A DNA stretch of 64,000 bases from Haemophilus parainfluenzae (GCF_014931395.1 NZ_CP063120.1:851501-915500), one strand, 5' to 3'; shown: positions 25,887-36,007, counted from the stretch's first letter. Notes: a model not told the origin generated them from the sequence alone. Translations and numbers: made by a program.

Positions 25887-27719
25887 TTATTCTACGGTTA
25901 CCGATTTCGCTAAGTTACGAGGTTGGTCTACGTCGGTTCCTTTAATTAATGCCACATGGTATGACAATAATTGCATAGGAACGGTGTAGAAAATTGGTGC
26001 AATAATTTCATTCACTTTTGGCATAGTGATAATTTTCATGCCTTCGCTAGGTGTGAAGCCTGCTTCTTTATCAGCGAACACATAAAGCTGACCACCACGC
26101 GCACGCACTTCTTCAATGTTTGATTTCACTTTTTCAAGTAATTCATTGTTTGGTGCGACCACGATAACCGGCATATCTGCATCGATTAAGGCTAATGGCC
26201 CATGTTTTAATTCACCTGCAGCATAAGCTTCAGCATGGATATAAGAAATTTCTTTTAATTTCAATGAAGCTTCCATTGCGATAGGGTAGAACTCACCACG
26301 ACCTAAGAAAAGCGCATGGTTTTTCTCTGCGAAGTCTTCTGCTAATGCCTCGATGTCTTTATCAAACGCAAGGGCTTTTTCAACTTCCGCCGGAAGTGAT
26401 TGTAACGCTTTTACAATTTCAACCTCTTGTTCGTTTGAAATATTGCCTTTTACTTTACCAATGGCAGTGACTAACATTAATAATGCGGCCAACTGAGTGG
26501 TAAACGCTTTGGTTGATGCCACACCGACTTCAACGCCTGCACGTGTCATGAAAGCAAGATCAGATTCGCGTACTAAAGATGAACTTGATACGTTACAGAT
26601 CGTTAAGGCTGCCATGTAACCTTTTTCTTTTGCAAGACGAAGTGCTGCAAGGGTATCCGCTGTTTCACCTGATTGAGAGATGGTGACTAACAAGCTATTT
26701 GGGCGAGTCACAAATTTGCGATAGCGGAATTCAGACGCGATTTCAACATCACAGCTCACACCCGCAAGTGCTTCAAACCAATAACGAGCGGTCATCCCTG
26801 CATTATAAGAAGTACCACAAGCTACGATTTGAATATGTTCAACTTTTTCTAAAATTTCAGCTGCGCCATTACCAATAGCATCCACAATCACGTTGTTGTG
26901 AAGGATACGTCCTTCCATTGTGTTGATTAATGCATTTGGTTGCTCATAGATTTCTTTTTGCATGAAATGGCGGAATTTGCCTTTTTCTGCAGCATCATTT
27001 TCAAGGTTAGACTCGTGTACTTCACGTTCTACTTTTTGACCATTCGCATCGTAAATATCCACAGTACGACGTGTGATTTCTGCGATATCGCCTTCCTCTA
27101 AATAGATGAAACGACGAGTTACGCTTAAGAGCGCAAGTTGGTCAGATGCCAGGAAGTTTTCACCAATTCCTAAACCAATCACTAATGGGCTGCCTGAACG
27201 AGCGGCCACTAAATGTTCTGGATGCTCACGATCTAGTACAACCATACCGTACGCACCAGTAAGTTGTTTTACGGTTTTTTGGACTGCTTCAAGAAGATTT
27301 GAAGCTGTACGCATTTCCCAATTAACAAGGTGAGCAATTACTTCGGTATCGGTTTGAGAATTGAACACATAGCCACGTGATTTAAGTAATTCACGTAATT
27401 CTTCGTGATTTTCGATGATACCGTTATGGACAACAGCAAAGTTACCTGAAGTATGCGGATGAGCATTAGCTTCAGACGGTTCACCATGAGTTGCCCAACG
27501 GGTGTGAGCAATCCCTGTACCGCCGATTAATGGTTTTACTGTAACGGCTTCATCAAGGGCTTTTACTTTACCCAAGCAGCGTACGCGGTGTAATTCATGG
27601 TTTGGATCCACGACAGCAACACCTGCAGAGTCATAACCACGATACTCTAAGCGGTGTAAACCATTAATTAAAATTTCTGCTACATCACGTTGTGCTACCG
27701 CACCAACAATACCACACAT
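25887..27719 (-). CDS. glmS: Glutamine-fructose-6-phosphate aminotransferase (isomerizing)
   Basis: Makes glucosamine-6-phosphate from fructose-6-phosphate and glutamine, the entry to amino-sugar, peptidoglycan and lipopolysaccharide synthesis. 610 aa: an N-terminal class II glutaminase with nucleophile Cys2 (MCGIVGAV), then two SIS domains with [13 protein letters not shown] and STKAFTTQ, and the conserved C-terminus LAKSVTVE. The length is standard. A DeoR-family regulator lies 50 bases upstream on the same strand, suggesting control by amino-sugar supply. Confidence 0.98.
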   Translation of the reverse strand: MCGIVGAVAQRDVAEILINGLHRLEYRGYDSAGVAVVDPNHELHRVRCLGKVKALDEAVTVKPLIGGTGIAHTRWATHGEPSEANAHPHTSGNFAVVHNGIIENHEELRELLKSRGYVFNSQTDTEVIAHLVNWEMRTASNLLEAVQKTVKQLTGAYGMVVLDREHPEHLVAARSGSPLVIGLGIGENFLASDQLALLSVTRRFIYLEEGDIAEITRRTVDIYDANGQKVEREVHESNLENDAAEKGKFRHFMQKEIYEQPNALINTMEGRILHNNVIVDAIGNGAAEILEKVEHIQIVACGTSYNAGMTARYWFEALAGVSCDVEIASEFRYRKFVTRPNSLLVTISQSGETADTLAALRLAKEKGYMAALTICNVSSSSLVRESDLAFMTRAGVEVGVASTKAFTTQLAALLMLVTAIGKVKGNISNEQEVEIVKALQSLPAEVEKALAFDKDIEALAEDFAEKNHALFLGRGEFYPIAMEASLKLKEISYIHAEAYAAGELKHGPLALIDADMPVIVVAPNNELLEKVKSNIEEVRARGGQLYVFADKEAGFTPSEGMKIITMPKVNEIIAPIFYTVPMQLLSYHVALIKGTDVDQPRNLAKSVTVE

Positions 27720-27769
27720 AGTTTTTCCTTATTTAATAAAATTAAAAGTCTTGTTTTTCTGACCGCACT

Positions 27770-28567
27770 TTATGTCACATCCACACAAATTACTTCCACG
27801 CCTTGCGCCACTATGGCTTCTTTGTCAGCCTGAGATAATTTGTTATCGGTAATCAGCACATCAATTTGCAGCCAGGTTAATTCCACATTTGGCATTTTTC
27901 TGCCAATTTTTTGTGATTCCACCATCACAATCACTTCGCGAGATACCTCCGCCATCACTTGGCTTAAGCGAACCAACTCATTAAATGTCGTTGTACCACG
28001 TTCTAAATCAATGCCATCAGCACCAATAAATAATTGGTCAAAATCATAAGAACGTAGCACTTGCTCGGCAATATTGCCTTGGAAGGATTCAGAACGCGTG
28101 TCCCAAGTGCCTCCCGTCATTAAGAGTGTCGGTTCGTTTTCGAGTGAACGTAATGCGGTGGCCACCGAAAGCGAATTCGTCATCACAACCAAGCCTTGTT
28201 TACGATTAAGCTGTTTAATCAAGGCGGCGGTTGTGCTGCCACTATCCACAATAATGCGATTGTGATCACGAATACGTTCTGCAGCTGCCTTTGCTAAGAC
28301 TAACTTTCGTTGCGAAAGTTCATCATCTTGTTCTTCTTCGATGATTTCTTGTGGCATTAAAATGGCACCACCGTATTTACGAAGAAGGAAACCATTACTT
28401 TCCAATGCAGTGAGATCTTTTCGAATCGTCACTTCAGAGGTGTCAAATAACTGTACGAGTTGCTCTACACTGACTTCACCTTGTTCTTGCAGAAGTTGCA
28501 TGATGGCATGTCTGCGTTGTTGAGTATTTCGGTGTTGAATGTTTCGGTGTTGAATGTTTCGTTTCAT
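27770..28567 (-). CDS. DeoR-family transcriptional regulator with N-terminal repeat
   Basis: 265 aa. N-terminal DeoR helix-turn-helix (EVSVEQLVQLFDTSEVTIRK, then DLTALESNGFLLRKYGGA) and a C-terminal sugar-phosphate sensor domain with DSGSTTAAL, MTNSL, TGGTWD and FIGADGID. Members usually repress sugar-use genes and release on binding a phosphorylated sugar. Position just upstream of glmS suggests an amino-sugar effector; this is inference. The N-terminus holds a pentapeptide duplication, RNIQH RNIQH RNTQQ, from a 15-bp tandem repeat; relatives usually start close to MKRNTQQRRH. Confidence 0.9.
   Translation of the reverse strand: MKRNIQHRNIQHRNTQQRRHAIMQLLQEQGEVSVEQLVQLFDTSEVTIRKDLTALESNGFLLRKYGGAILMPQEIIEEEQDDELSQRKLVLAKAAAERIRDHNRIIVDSGSTTAALIKQLNRKQGLVVMTNSLSVATALRSLENEPTLLMTGGTWDTRSESFQGNIAEQVLRSYDFDQLFIGADGIDLERGTTTFNELVRLSQVMAEVSREVIVMVESQKIGRKMPNVELTWLQIDVLITDNKLSQADKEAIVAQGVEVICVDVT
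28527..28562. repeat. 15-bp tandem repeat inside the DeoR-type gene
   Basis: Two full copies and a partial third of TTTCGGTGTTGAATG in tandem, encoding RNIQH units at the protein's start. The unit is divisible by three, so copy changes alter length without frameshift. Confidence 0.85.
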
Positions 28568-28642
28568 TATTTATATTCCATAATAAGTTTCGGTTCGGAA
28601 TTATATCGGCAAAATAATGATTGTAAAGCTAAAATTTAGGTA

Positions 28643-28669
28643 ACAAAAAACCCTGACAAAGCAGGGTTT
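28643..28669 (-). terminator. Terminator of the hup gene
   Basis: On the minus strand AAACCCTG (28669-28662) and CAGGGTTT (28655-28648) form an 8-bp stem followed by TTTTG. It is 25 bases past the hup stop codon. Confidence 0.85.
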
Positions 28670-28693
28670 AATTAAAATCCGTTTTAAGACAAA

Positions 28694-28966
28694 TTATTTG
28701 ATTGCGTCTTTTAATGCTTTACCAGATACGAATGCAGGAACTTTAGATGCTGCGATTTTGATTTCTGCACCAGTTTGTGGGTTACGGCCAGTACGTGCTG
28801 CACGTTTGTTTACTTTGAATGTACCGAAACCGATTAATTGAACAGGTTCACCTTTTTTAAGGCTACCAGTGATAGCAGCTAAAGTCGCTTCTAATGCAGC
28901 TTTAGCTTGTTTTTTGTTTAATTCAGCTGCACTTGCAATTGCATCGATTAAATCTGTTTTGTTCAT
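28694..28966 (-). CDS. hupA: DNA-binding protein HU
   Basis: Nucleoid protein of 90 aa that bends and compacts [24 protein letters not shown] is the helical dimer body; the DNA-clasping arm carries [21 protein letters not shown] with the conserved Pro at its tip; the C-terminus is KALKDAIK. It lies downstream of nudC-hemE-yjaG, the same order as hupA in enteric bacteria, hence the symbol, although H. influenzae-type genomes have one HU gene. Confidence 0.97.
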   Translation of the reverse strand: MNKTDLIDAIASAAELNKKQAKAALEATLAAITGSLKKGEPVQLIGFGTFKVNKRAARTGRNPQTGAEIKIAASKVPAFVSGKALKDAIK

Positions 28967-29103
28967 AAATTTGTACCTTCTGTTAAATTAAAATTGACTC
29001 TATTTAAATAAGCGTAGCTTTTAACTGCTACGGCTTGGCAAAGTCTAATCTAACTGAGCGGGAAATAAAAGCTCGATTTGTAAAAATTGTGACAAATCTC
29101 ACG

Positions 29104-29694
29104 TTATTGCTCAATTTTTATACCAATGTTGGAGATTCCCTCCTGTTTGATCTCGTTTCGGAGGGATAAAATCAAGTCTACATCGCGTTTTTCGCAGTCT
29201 TTGAGTAGTCGATAGATTTGCCATTGAAGGTCAAGTTCTTCTTCAATTTCTTTACGGCTTTTCAGCTCAGTCTCAGAAAGATCACGATTTTCTTGAGTTT
29301 CTAACAAAGAACAAACGGTGCCTAATGAAATTTGGCTGATTTGAATCGCTTTTTCGAGGGTCTCACCTGCGATAATTGCATGCAATAATTCACCTAGCGC
29401 TTCACAAGCATCAAGAGCAGGTACCACACCAAAGAAGTCATAATCATTCACATCAGGAATAATCTCTTCGAGCTTCTCTAATTGGTTTTCGAAATTGATT
29501 TTCGCCCCTTTAACGGTTAGAAATTCCCACACTAAATTTAAAATGTTGTGATAGGTCTTTTCTGCTTGTTCCTGTTCGGTCATTTGACAAAACAGGGCAA
29601 AGTTCGGTGCCATGCGTTCGCATAAGCAAGCCATAAAGGTCAGATGTTGCCAGCTTTCAACATTTTCGAGACGCTTGTGAATTGGATTTCGCAT
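29104..29694 (-). CDS. yjaG: YjaG family protein (DUF416)
   Basis: 196-aa cytoplasmic, strongly acidic helical protein: RLENVESWQHLTFMACLCERM at the start, VPALDACEALGELLHAII in the middle. This is the DUF416/YjaG family, function unknown. It starts 11 bases after hemE, in the nudC-hemE-yjaG-hup order known from Escherichia coli. Synteny supports the assignment more than any motif. Confidence 0.88.
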   Translation of the reverse strand: MRNPIHKRLENVESWQHLTFMACLCERMAPNFALFCQMTEQEQAEKTYHNILNLVWEFLTVKGAKINFENQLEKLEEIIPDVNDYDFFGVVPALDACEALGELLHAIIAGETLEKAIQISQISLGTVCSLLETQENRDLSETELKSRKEIEEELDLQWQIYRLLKDCEKRDVDLILSLRNEIKQEGISNIGIKIEQ

Positions 29695-29705
29695 TTTTTT
29701 CTCGC

Positions 29706-30770
29706 TTACTTATGATAGGCTTTAGAGAACTCATGGATAGTATCCACGAAGATTTTTGGTGCACTTTCCGGCACGTCTTGGTGGATTCCATGGCCTAAGT
29801 TAAATACATGCCCGCTGCCTTGACCAAAATCGGCTAAAATTGACCGCACTTCTTGCTCAATACGATCTGCTGGTGCATATAACACGCTAGGATCCATATT
29901 GCCTTGTAGTGCCACTTTATGGCCCACACGTGCTTTCGCATCAGCCAAATTAACCGTCCAGTCTAATCCTAGCGCATCACAGCCCGTATTAGCCATGGCT
30001 TCTAACCATAAACCGCCGCCTTTAGTAAATAAAGTCACCGGCACTTTACGACCATCGTGTTCACGAATTAAGCCATCGACGATTTTATGCATATATTGCA
30101 GAGAGAAGTCTAAATATTCACGATGACCTAACACACCACCCCAAGTATCAAATACCATGACGGCTTGTGCACCAGCTTTGATTTGTGCGTTTAAGTATAA
30201 AATCACGGAATCCGCCACTTTATCTAATAAAAGATGCAAAGTTTGCGGTTCGGCATACATCATTTTTTTGATTTTATTGAAGGTTTTGCTGCTCCCACCT
30301 TCAACCATATAAGTCGCTAGGGTCCACGGGCTACCAGAGAAACCAATCAGTGGCACTTCGCCTTTTAGTTCGCGACGAATTGTGCGCACAGCATTCATCA
30401 CATATTGGAGTTCGCCTTCAGGGTCAGGAATCGGTAAATTTTCGACCGCACTTTTGTTTTCAATTGGACGAGCAAATTTCGGGCCTTCACCTGCACCAAA
30501 ACTTAAGCCTAAGCCCATTGCATCAGGAATAGTTAAAATATCTGAGAATAAAATAGCCGCGTCTAAAGCATAGCGACGAAGTGGCTGTAAGGTAACTTCA
30601 CAAGCTAAATCCGCATTGCGGCAAAGAGACATAAAATCGCCCGCTTCTGCACGTGTTGCTTTATATTCAGGCAAATAGCGTCCCGCTTGGCGCATCATCC
30701 ATACGGGGGTCATATCCACTGGTTCACGTAATAAGGCTTTTAAATAACGATCATTTTTTAATTCAGACAT
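29706..30770 (-). CDS. hemE: Uroporphyrinogen decarboxylase
   Basis: Haem-pathway enzyme that removes four carboxyls from uroporphyrinogen III. 354 aa from the ATG at 30770, which has AGGAAAG upstream; a longer in-frame ATG exists but runs into nudC. The conserved [15 protein letters not shown] motif and the substrate-binding Asp in [12 protein letters not shown] are intact; GHGIHQDVP is present near the C-terminus. Ten bases separate it from nudC. An uptake signal sits inside the gene near 29842. Haem synthesis being present argues against a haem-auxotroph such as H. influenzae sensu stricto, though one gene is not proof. Confidence 0.97.
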   Translation of the reverse strand: MSELKNDRYLKALLREPVDMTPVWMMRQAGRYLPEYKATRAEAGDFMSLCRNADLACEVTLQPLRRYALDAAILFSDILTIPDAMGLGLSFGAGEGPKFARPIENKSAVENLPIPDPEGELQYVMNAVRTIRRELKGEVPLIGFSGSPWTLATYMVEGGSSKTFNKIKKMMYAEPQTLHLLLDKVADSVILYLNAQIKAGAQAVMVFDTWGGVLGHREYLDFSLQYMHKIVDGLIREHDGRKVPVTLFTKGGGLWLEAMANTGCDALGLDWTVNLADAKARVGHKVALQGNMDPSVLYAPADRIEQEVRSILADFGQGSGHVFNLGHGIHQDVPESAPKIFVDTIHEFSKAYHK

Positions 30771-30780
30771 GGACTTTCCT

Positions 30781-31578
30781 TTATTTATTTTTTTGCTCCG
30801 CTTTACAAAGCTCAAGCGTAGCATTAATTAATTTGAGTGCGATAGTACCTGTTGGCGGTAATTCTGGCAAGGGGGCAGCGCTAGAAAACCATTGTGCATC
30901 ATGCAGTTCTGTTTCTTGCAGTTTAATTTCTCCGCTGTCGTAATCAGCTAAAAAGCCCACCATTTGTGAATTCGGGAATGCCCAAGGTTGGCTACCGAAA
31001 TAGCGAATATTCTTCACGCGAATACCCGTTTCTTCAAACACTTCACGATGAACCGCATTTTCGAAGGTTTCACCCACTTCTACAAAACCGGCTAGCGTGG
31101 TGTAAATACCTGCTTTGCCTGGCGTGTAATGGCGTTTATGGTTGGCTAATAAAATCTCTGTGCCACGGCGAACGGCGACAATAATCGAAGGGCAAATAAC
31201 CGGGTAAGTACGATAGCCACAACTTGTGCATTGAACCGCTAGCTCATCGTGAGTTTGTTCCGCTTTTTGACCGCACTTTCCGCAGAATTGGTGGGTTTTC
31301 AAAAAATGATTGATTTCCACGCCTCGGCTTAATAAATGAAAATCTTCAGTCGGTAATGACAACAAACTCCGTAAGGAAAGGTATTCTCGTTCATCTTGAT
31401 CATTTTCTGCCACAAGCCATAAAGGTTGTGATTTCCATTTCCCGAGCAACATTGCTTTTTGCGTTGTGAGGCCGAGTTCCTTTGCTGTTCCGAAAGGCAG
31501 ATCATTTTCCTGCCAATAAAGTGTCGATCCTTTGGTGAGCAGCCAATATCCCTGATCTTCGGGCTGAATTGCATTCAT
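30781..31578 (-). CDS. nudC: NAD-capped RNA hydrolase / NADH pyrophosphatase
   Basis: Nudix enzyme that splits NAD(H) and removes NAD caps from RNA. 265 aa from ATG 31578. A zinc ribbon is formed by CGKCG and CTSCG; the Nudix box [22 protein letters not shown] is complete, with its Glu cluster; the NudC-specific SQPWAFPNS motif follows. First gene of the leftward nudC-hemE-yjaG operon. An upstream in-frame ATG at 31611 is less likely. Confidence 0.95.
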   Translation of the reverse strand: MNAIQPEDQGYWLLTKGSTLYWQENDLPFGTAKELGLTTQKAMLLGKWKSQPLWLVAENDQDEREYLSLRSLLSLPTEDFHLLSRGVEINHFLKTHQFCGKCGQKAEQTHDELAVQCTSCGYRTYPVICPSIIVAVRRGTEILLANHKRHYTPGKAGIYTTLAGFVEVGETFENAVHREVFEETGIRVKNIRYFGSQPWAFPNSQMVGFLADYDSGEIKLQETELHDAQWFSSAAPLPELPPTGTIALKLINATLELCKAEQKNK

Positions 31579-31725
31579 ATTTTTCTCTTTTTGTTTCAAA
31601 AGTGCGGTCATTATAAAAGGGATTTTTCGGAAAAACGAATTTAATTTCTGTGATAAAAATAGCTAGTCAGTTTTCGTTGTGCTACAGTAGTAACCTGTTT
31701 TTCTCTTTAAAATTAGGAATGACAA

Positions 31726-32181
31726 ATGACTTTTTTCTCTTTTGCTTTTTTAGAAAATGCGATGTCTTTTGAAGGTTATTTTAAATATATCACCATTTTT
31801 GTCTCGTTAGGTGCATTGCTTGTGGTGACAAGCTTATATTTACGTCATCGGTTACAAACCAAATATCGCGATCTCAGTATTATCTTTCTTTTATTAATTA
31901 TTTTCTTGCTCGGTGTGCAATATAAGCAATATGAGCGAAATGAAGTCTATGCAGCTGATATCTCTAGCCTGGTGACATTTTTAAATTCGGTGAAAGATAG
32001 TCAAAATTTACAGAAAGAAGATATTCGTACCAATAGCCGTACATTAACGAACGGCATGATTTTAAATATTCGGGATCAGTATTTCGAAGTCCATTTTAAT
32101 AATGATTTTTCAGCGTATACCTTATCCCCAATTAACTTAGTAAACCCTAATGTTACTGTGATTGATAAGGAGGATAAATAA
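31726..32181 (+). CDS. DUF3290 family membrane protein
   Basis: 151 aa with two N-terminal membrane helices (about 20-38 and 50-65) and a soluble C-terminal part with RTLTNGMILNIRDQYFEV. It matches DUF3290, a family seen mainly in lactic acid bacteria next to DUF421 genes, as here. The biological role is unknown. AGGA seven bases before the ATG supports the start. The stop codon overlaps the next ATG by one base, so the two are translationally coupled. Confidence 0.75.
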   Translation: MTFFSFAFLENAMSFEGYFKYITIFVSLGALLVVTSLYLRHRLQTKYRDLSIIFLLLIIFLLGVQYKQYERNEVYAADISSLVTFLNSVKDSQNLQKEDIRTNSRTLTNGMILNIRDQYFEVHFNNDFSAYTLSPINLVNPNVTVIDKEDK

Positions 32182-32816
32182 TGGATGGCTACACATTATT
32201 AGGCTTGAAATTGGCCATGGGTATTATTGGACTGGTACTCCAAATTAACTTAATGGGAAAAGGTAACCTTGCACCGACTTCCGCGATGGATCAGGTACAA
32301 AACTATGTGCTAGGTGGCATTATTGGTGGTGTGATTTATAGCGATAGTATTGGGGTATTCCAGTTCTCTCTCGTGCTCGTGCTTTGGACATTATTGGTTT
32401 TTACCCTCCGTTTTATCAAAAATCATAACAAATTAGTTAAATCTTTGATTGATGGTAAACCTGTTTGGGTGATTTCAAACGGTAAGGTTAAAACCGCTGA
32501 ATGTATGAAACACAGTATTACTGCTAATGACCTCATGTTTAAGTTACGTGCTGCCGGTATTTATGAAATCAAAACGGTTAAACGTGCGGTATTCGAACAA
32601 AATGGGCAACTCTCGATTATTCAATACGGCGATGATAACTTACGTTATCCATTAATTGTTGATGGACAATTAGATGATGATGTTTTAGAAATTATTGATC
32701 GTGATGAAGAATGGGTTAAAACTGAGTTAGAAAAACAGAACATAACGATTGAGCAAGTGTATATTGGCGAATACTTGAATGGTCAGTTAGTGGCACATGT
32801 ATATGAAAACAAATAA
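32181..32816 (+). CDS. DUF421 (YetF-like) membrane protein
   Basis: 211 aa. Three N-terminal membrane helices (about 7-22, 40-56, 60-78) and a cytoplasmic YetF-type C-terminal domain with SITANDLMFKLRAAGIYEIKTVKRAVFEQNGQLSII, which is the DUF421 signature. Known function is poor; relatives link to spore or envelope physiology. It overlaps the DUF3290 gene and is followed by a paired-uptake-signal terminator. The pair is typical of Firmicutes, making transfer plausible. Confidence 0.85.
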   Translation: MDGYTLLGLKLAMGIIGLVLQINLMGKGNLAPTSAMDQVQNYVLGGIIGGVIYSDSIGVFQFSLVLVLWTLLVFTLRFIKNHNKLVKSLIDGKPVWVISNGKVKTAECMKHSITANDLMFKLRAAGIYEIKTVKRAVFEQNGQLSIIQYGDDNLRYPLIVDGQLDDDVLEIIDRDEEWVKTELEKQNITIEQVYIGEYLNGQLVAHVYENK

Positions 32817-32820
32817 AAGA

Positions 32821-32850
32821 GACCGCACCTTAAAAGTGCGGTCTTTTTTT
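32821..32850. terminator. Uptake-signal hairpin terminator
   Basis: GACCGCAC(CTT) at 32821 and AAGTGCGGTC form a stem followed by TTTTTTT. It ends the DUF421 gene and can serve leftward tyrP transcripts (stop at 32859). Confidence 0.85.
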
Positions 32851-32858
32851 CGCTCATT

Positions 32859-34073
32859 TTAACCGACAACAAAAGGTAAATAACCCGCTCGGATGGCAAA
32901 AGGAATTGAAGTAATCATCACCCCAAGCACCAATACAAGTACTAACAATGCTTTACCGCCCCACACTCTGTATGGCAAGTTAGGATGAATCGCACGTGCT
33001 TTCCAAACTAATGCTACCGGTAAAACCACTGCGTAGAACGCAAACATTTGACCAGCATAACCCAGAGCGAGAATAAAACCTTCCGGATAGAAAAGGGAGA
33101 AAAGCACTGGTGGAATAAAGGTCATTAAACCCAATGAAATGCGCCCTGCATGAATATTAAAAGATTGTTTGAGCAAGTCTTCAATACATTCTAATAAACC
33201 TAATGCCACCCCTAAGAATGAAGTGACCAATGCTAAAGTGGAGAAGATTTTTACCGCATTCGCAATAATTGGGCTTTGGGTGATTTCTAAGGTTGCTTTC
33301 ACCAAGCCATTTAACGTGGCGTCTTCACGTAAAATTTGTAAGAACTCATTTTGGCTGAGTAAGCCGTGCGTAGAAAGTTGCCATAAAAAGTAAGCAAATA
33401 ACGTGATACCAGAACCGACTAAAATCGCAATGCGTAAGGATTTCACATTACCGTCTAAGTATTTATTTAAGCTAGGAATCGAACCGTGGAAGCCAAATGC
33501 TGTGAAAAATACAGGGCTTGCAGAAATAATTAAGGCATTATCAATCGGCATCGCCATTAAGTTATCAAATTTAATGTTTGGTAACATTAATGCGAGCACT
33601 AAGATAAAAGTGGCAATCATCACAAAGAATAGGACACGGTTAATTTTATCCACACTGTGTGTGCCAATGACAATAAAACTACCGAAGAAAATGGTGAATA
33701 CAAGCACCGCGATTTTGTTCATGGTGTCTTTATCCCCCATGGCTGGGAGTAAATCCATTAATAAGGAACCACCACCACTTACATAAGCAGCAATTAAGGC
33801 ATATAAAAAGACAATTAAAACAGCAGTGGAAATAATTCGCCCTGCTTTACCAAAATATTGTGCAGCAAGTGTGCCGATCCCCGCATCGCTGTCAGCGGTT
33901 TGATACAGTTCCACGAATAAAAGTGCGGTGAATGTGAGTACCGCCCACAAGCCAATTAATAAGAAAACCGTCGCCGTTAAGCCAATCCCTGCAGAGGTGA
34001 GCGGCATTGCCAACATCCCCGCACCAATCATGGTTCCTGCAACAAGTAAGGTGCTTCCCACAGTCTTGTTCAT
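32859..34073 (-). CDS. tyrP: Tyrosine-specific aromatic amino acid permease TyrP
   Basis: Inner-membrane permease of 404 aa with about eleven helices, hydroxy/aromatic amino acid family. MNKTVGSTLLVAGTMIGAGM is the family signature in helix 1, with the unwound GTMIGAGM substrate site. SPVFFTAFGFHGSIPSL is the conserved central loop. The TyrP choice over Mtr or TnaB rests on overall look and the operators upstream, so the amino acid carried is probable, not certain. Confidence 0.85.
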   Translation of the reverse strand: MNKTVGSTLLVAGTMIGAGMLAMPLTSAGIGLTATVFLLIGLWAVLTFTALLFVELYQTADSDAGIGTLAAQYFGKAGRIISTAVLIVFLYALIAAYVSGGGSLLMDLLPAMGDKDTMNKIAVLVFTIFFGSFIVIGTHSVDKINRVLFFVMIATFILVLALMLPNIKFDNLMAMPIDNALIISASPVFFTAFGFHGSIPSLNKYLDGNVKSLRIAILVGSGITLFAYFLWQLSTHGLLSQNEFLQILREDATLNGLVKATLEITQSPIIANAVKIFSTLALVTSFLGVALGLLECIEDLLKQSFNIHAGRISLGLMTFIPPVLFSLFYPEGFILALGYAGQMFAFYAVVLPVALVWKARAIHPNLPYRVWGGKALLVLVLVLGVMITSIPFAIRAGYLPFVVG

Positions 34074-34089
34074 TTTACTTTCCTTTGAT

Positions 34090-34140
34090 TGTAATAATTA
34101 ATTTACGATGATTGTATTTTAATCTTTACAGTGTGTAAAG
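34090..34140 (-). promoter_or_regulatory. Candidate TyrR operators upstream of tyrP
   Basis: TGTAAT-N6-TTTACG at 34090-34107 matches the TyrR box TGTAAA-N6-TTTACA at 10 of 12 positions. Further up, CTTTACA-GTG-TGTAAAG (34124-34140) is a perfect 7-3-7 palindrome built of the same half-sites in inverted order. Both are within 70 bases of the tyrP start, as for enteric tyrP. Confidence 0.5.
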
Positions 34141-34249
34141 TGGAGAAAACAAATTTCTTCTACAAAATGTACGGTAGAAATGACCGCACTTTCCCGATAA
34201 AATAACCGGCAAATCAATTAAGACGAGAGACAATAGTAGGAGAGCGCTT

Positions 34250-35113
34250 ATGATTTATAGTATGACAGCCTTTGCACGCCTTGAAATCAAGAAAGATTGG
34301 GGCGATGCAGTTTGGGAAATTCGTTCAGTTAACCAACGTTATTTGGAAAACTTTTTCCGCTTGCCGGAGCAATTCCGAGGTTTAGAAAATACTTTGCGTG
34401 AGAAACTTCGTCAAAATCTCACTCGCGGTAAAATTGAATGTTCATTGCGTATTGATAGCAAAAAACAAGCGGCGGCTGAGCTCAATTTAAATAAAGAATT
34501 AGCGAATCAAGTTATTCAATCTTTACAATGGATTAAGGCACAAGCTGGTGAGGGCGAAATCAATTTAGCGGACATATTGCGTTATCCCGGCGTGGTAGAA
34601 GCGGCTGAGCAAGATTTAGATGCTATCAGTCAAGATTTGTTGACAGCTTTTGATGAGTTGTTGGTGGAATTCATTGCAATGCGTGGGCGTGAAGGCGAAA
34701 AATTGCAAGCCATTATTCAACAACGTCTTGATGGTATTACTGCAGAAGCTGAAAAAGTGCGGTCACAAATGCCGGCGGTTTTACAATGGCAGCGTGAACG
34801 TTTATTGCAACGTTTTGAAGAAGCGAAGATTCAACTCGATCCACTACGAGTCGAACAAGAAATGATTTTACTGGCGCAACGTGTGGATGTGGCGGAAGAA
34901 TTAGATCGTCTGCAAATGCACGTGAAAGAAACCAATAATATCTTGAAAAAAGGCGGGGCAGTGGGCCGTAAACTGGATTTTATGATGCAAGAGCTGAATC
35001 GTGAATCGAACACGTTGGCATCAAAGTCCATTAATGCCGATATTACCGCTTCTGCTGTGGAGTTGAAAGTATTAATTGAACAAATGCGTGAACAAATTCA
35101 AAACCTTGAATAG
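34250..35113 (+). CDS. yicC: YicC family endoribonuclease
   Basis: 287-aa soluble protein. MIYSMTAFARLEIKKDWGDAVWEIRSVNQRYLE-type N-terminus and the C-terminal SNTLASKSINADITASAVELKVLIEQMREQIQN-type block are the YicC_N and DUF1732 signatures; the conserved acidic residues near the end are present. YicC was described as a ribonuclease involved in small-RNA turnover. The ribosome-binding site AGGAGAG precedes the ATG. It is followed 8 bases later by ygfZ. Confidence 0.93.
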   Translation: MIYSMTAFARLEIKKDWGDAVWEIRSVNQRYLENFFRLPEQFRGLENTLREKLRQNLTRGKIECSLRIDSKKQAAAELNLNKELANQVIQSLQWIKAQAGEGEINLADILRYPGVVEAAEQDLDAISQDLLTAFDELLVEFIAMRGREGEKLQAIIQQRLDGITAEAEKVRSQMPAVLQWQRERLLQRFEEAKIQLDPLRVEQEMILLAQRVDVAEELDRLQMHVKETNNILKKGGAVGRKLDFMMQELNRESNTLASKSINADITASAVELKVLIEQMREQIQNLE

Positions 35114-35121
35114 GAAAAATC

Positions 35122-35961
35122 ATGGCAACATTTATTTCATTAAACCACTATGATTTGGTGGAAGTGGCGGGCGTGGATGCAGAGAAATATCTGCAAGGCC
35201 AATTAACTTGTGATGTGGTGCATTTAGCAGCTGGCGCTTCAACGCTTACAGCACATTGCGATCCTAAAGGCAAAATGAGTTCGTTGTTCCGCTTAATTAA
35301 GCTTTCAGCAGAGCAGTTTTTGATTTTAATGCCGAAAGCTTTATTAGCTCCACTCGATCATTTAAAAAAATACGCGGTGTTTTCAAAAGTGACCTTTCAA
35401 GTATTGGATTGGCAAATTGTCGGCTTGATTGGTGAAAAGTGCGGTCGAATTCACGCGCAGATTCAATTAGATATTGATGAAAACCGTGCAATTTTGATCA
35501 ATCCTACACCGTTAGATGTCACCTTTAATGGCGATGAAAAACAATGGCTTTGTGCGGATATTCAAGCGGGCTTACCAAGCTTGAGCACGGAAACACAAAA
35601 TGAATTTATCCCGCAGGCATTAAATCTACAAGCTATCGAACAAGCGATTTCTTTTACTAAAGGCTGTTATATCGGGCAAGAAACTGTCGCACGAGCCAAA
35701 TACCGTGGCGCCAATAAACGTGCAATGTATGTGCTTTCGGGGGAAACCACGGTTACACCGAAAATCGGCAGCGAAATAGAAATGCAGTTAGAAACAGCTT
35801 GGCGTAAAACCGGTACGATCGTAAGTGCGGTCAATTTTGACGGTGTTTTATGGCTACACGTGGTGATGAATAACGATTTAGAAGAAGGAACGCATTTCCG
35901 TTTACCTGAAGATGGAACCGTTCTAAAAATTGAACCGTTACCTTATTCCATCAATAGCTAA
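35122..35961 (+). CDS. ygfZ: tRNA-modifying / Fe-S cluster repair protein YgfZ
   Basis: 279-aa folate-binding protein (GcvT-like fold) that helps build and repair some iron-sulfur enzymes, including MiaB. The family signature KGCYIGQE lies at 180-187 with the key Cys182. It is 8 bases after yicC, same strand, with an internal uptake signal near 35440. A hairpin terminator follows. Confidence 0.95.
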   Translation: MATFISLNHYDLVEVAGVDAEKYLQGQLTCDVVHLAAGASTLTAHCDPKGKMSSLFRLIKLSAEQFLILMPKALLAPLDHLKKYAVFSKVTFQVLDWQIVGLIGEKCGRIHAQIQLDIDENRAILINPTPLDVTFNGDEKQWLCADIQAGLPSLSTETQNEFIPQALNLQAIEQAISFTKGCYIGQETVARAKYRGANKRAMYVLSGETTVTPKIGSEIEMQLETAWRKTGTIVSAVNFDGVLWLHVVMNNDLEEGTHFRLPEDGTVLKIEPLPYSINS

Positions 35962-36007
35962 AAAACGATTTAGTCATTGATGCTTTATAAGCATCATTAT
36001 GATGAGA

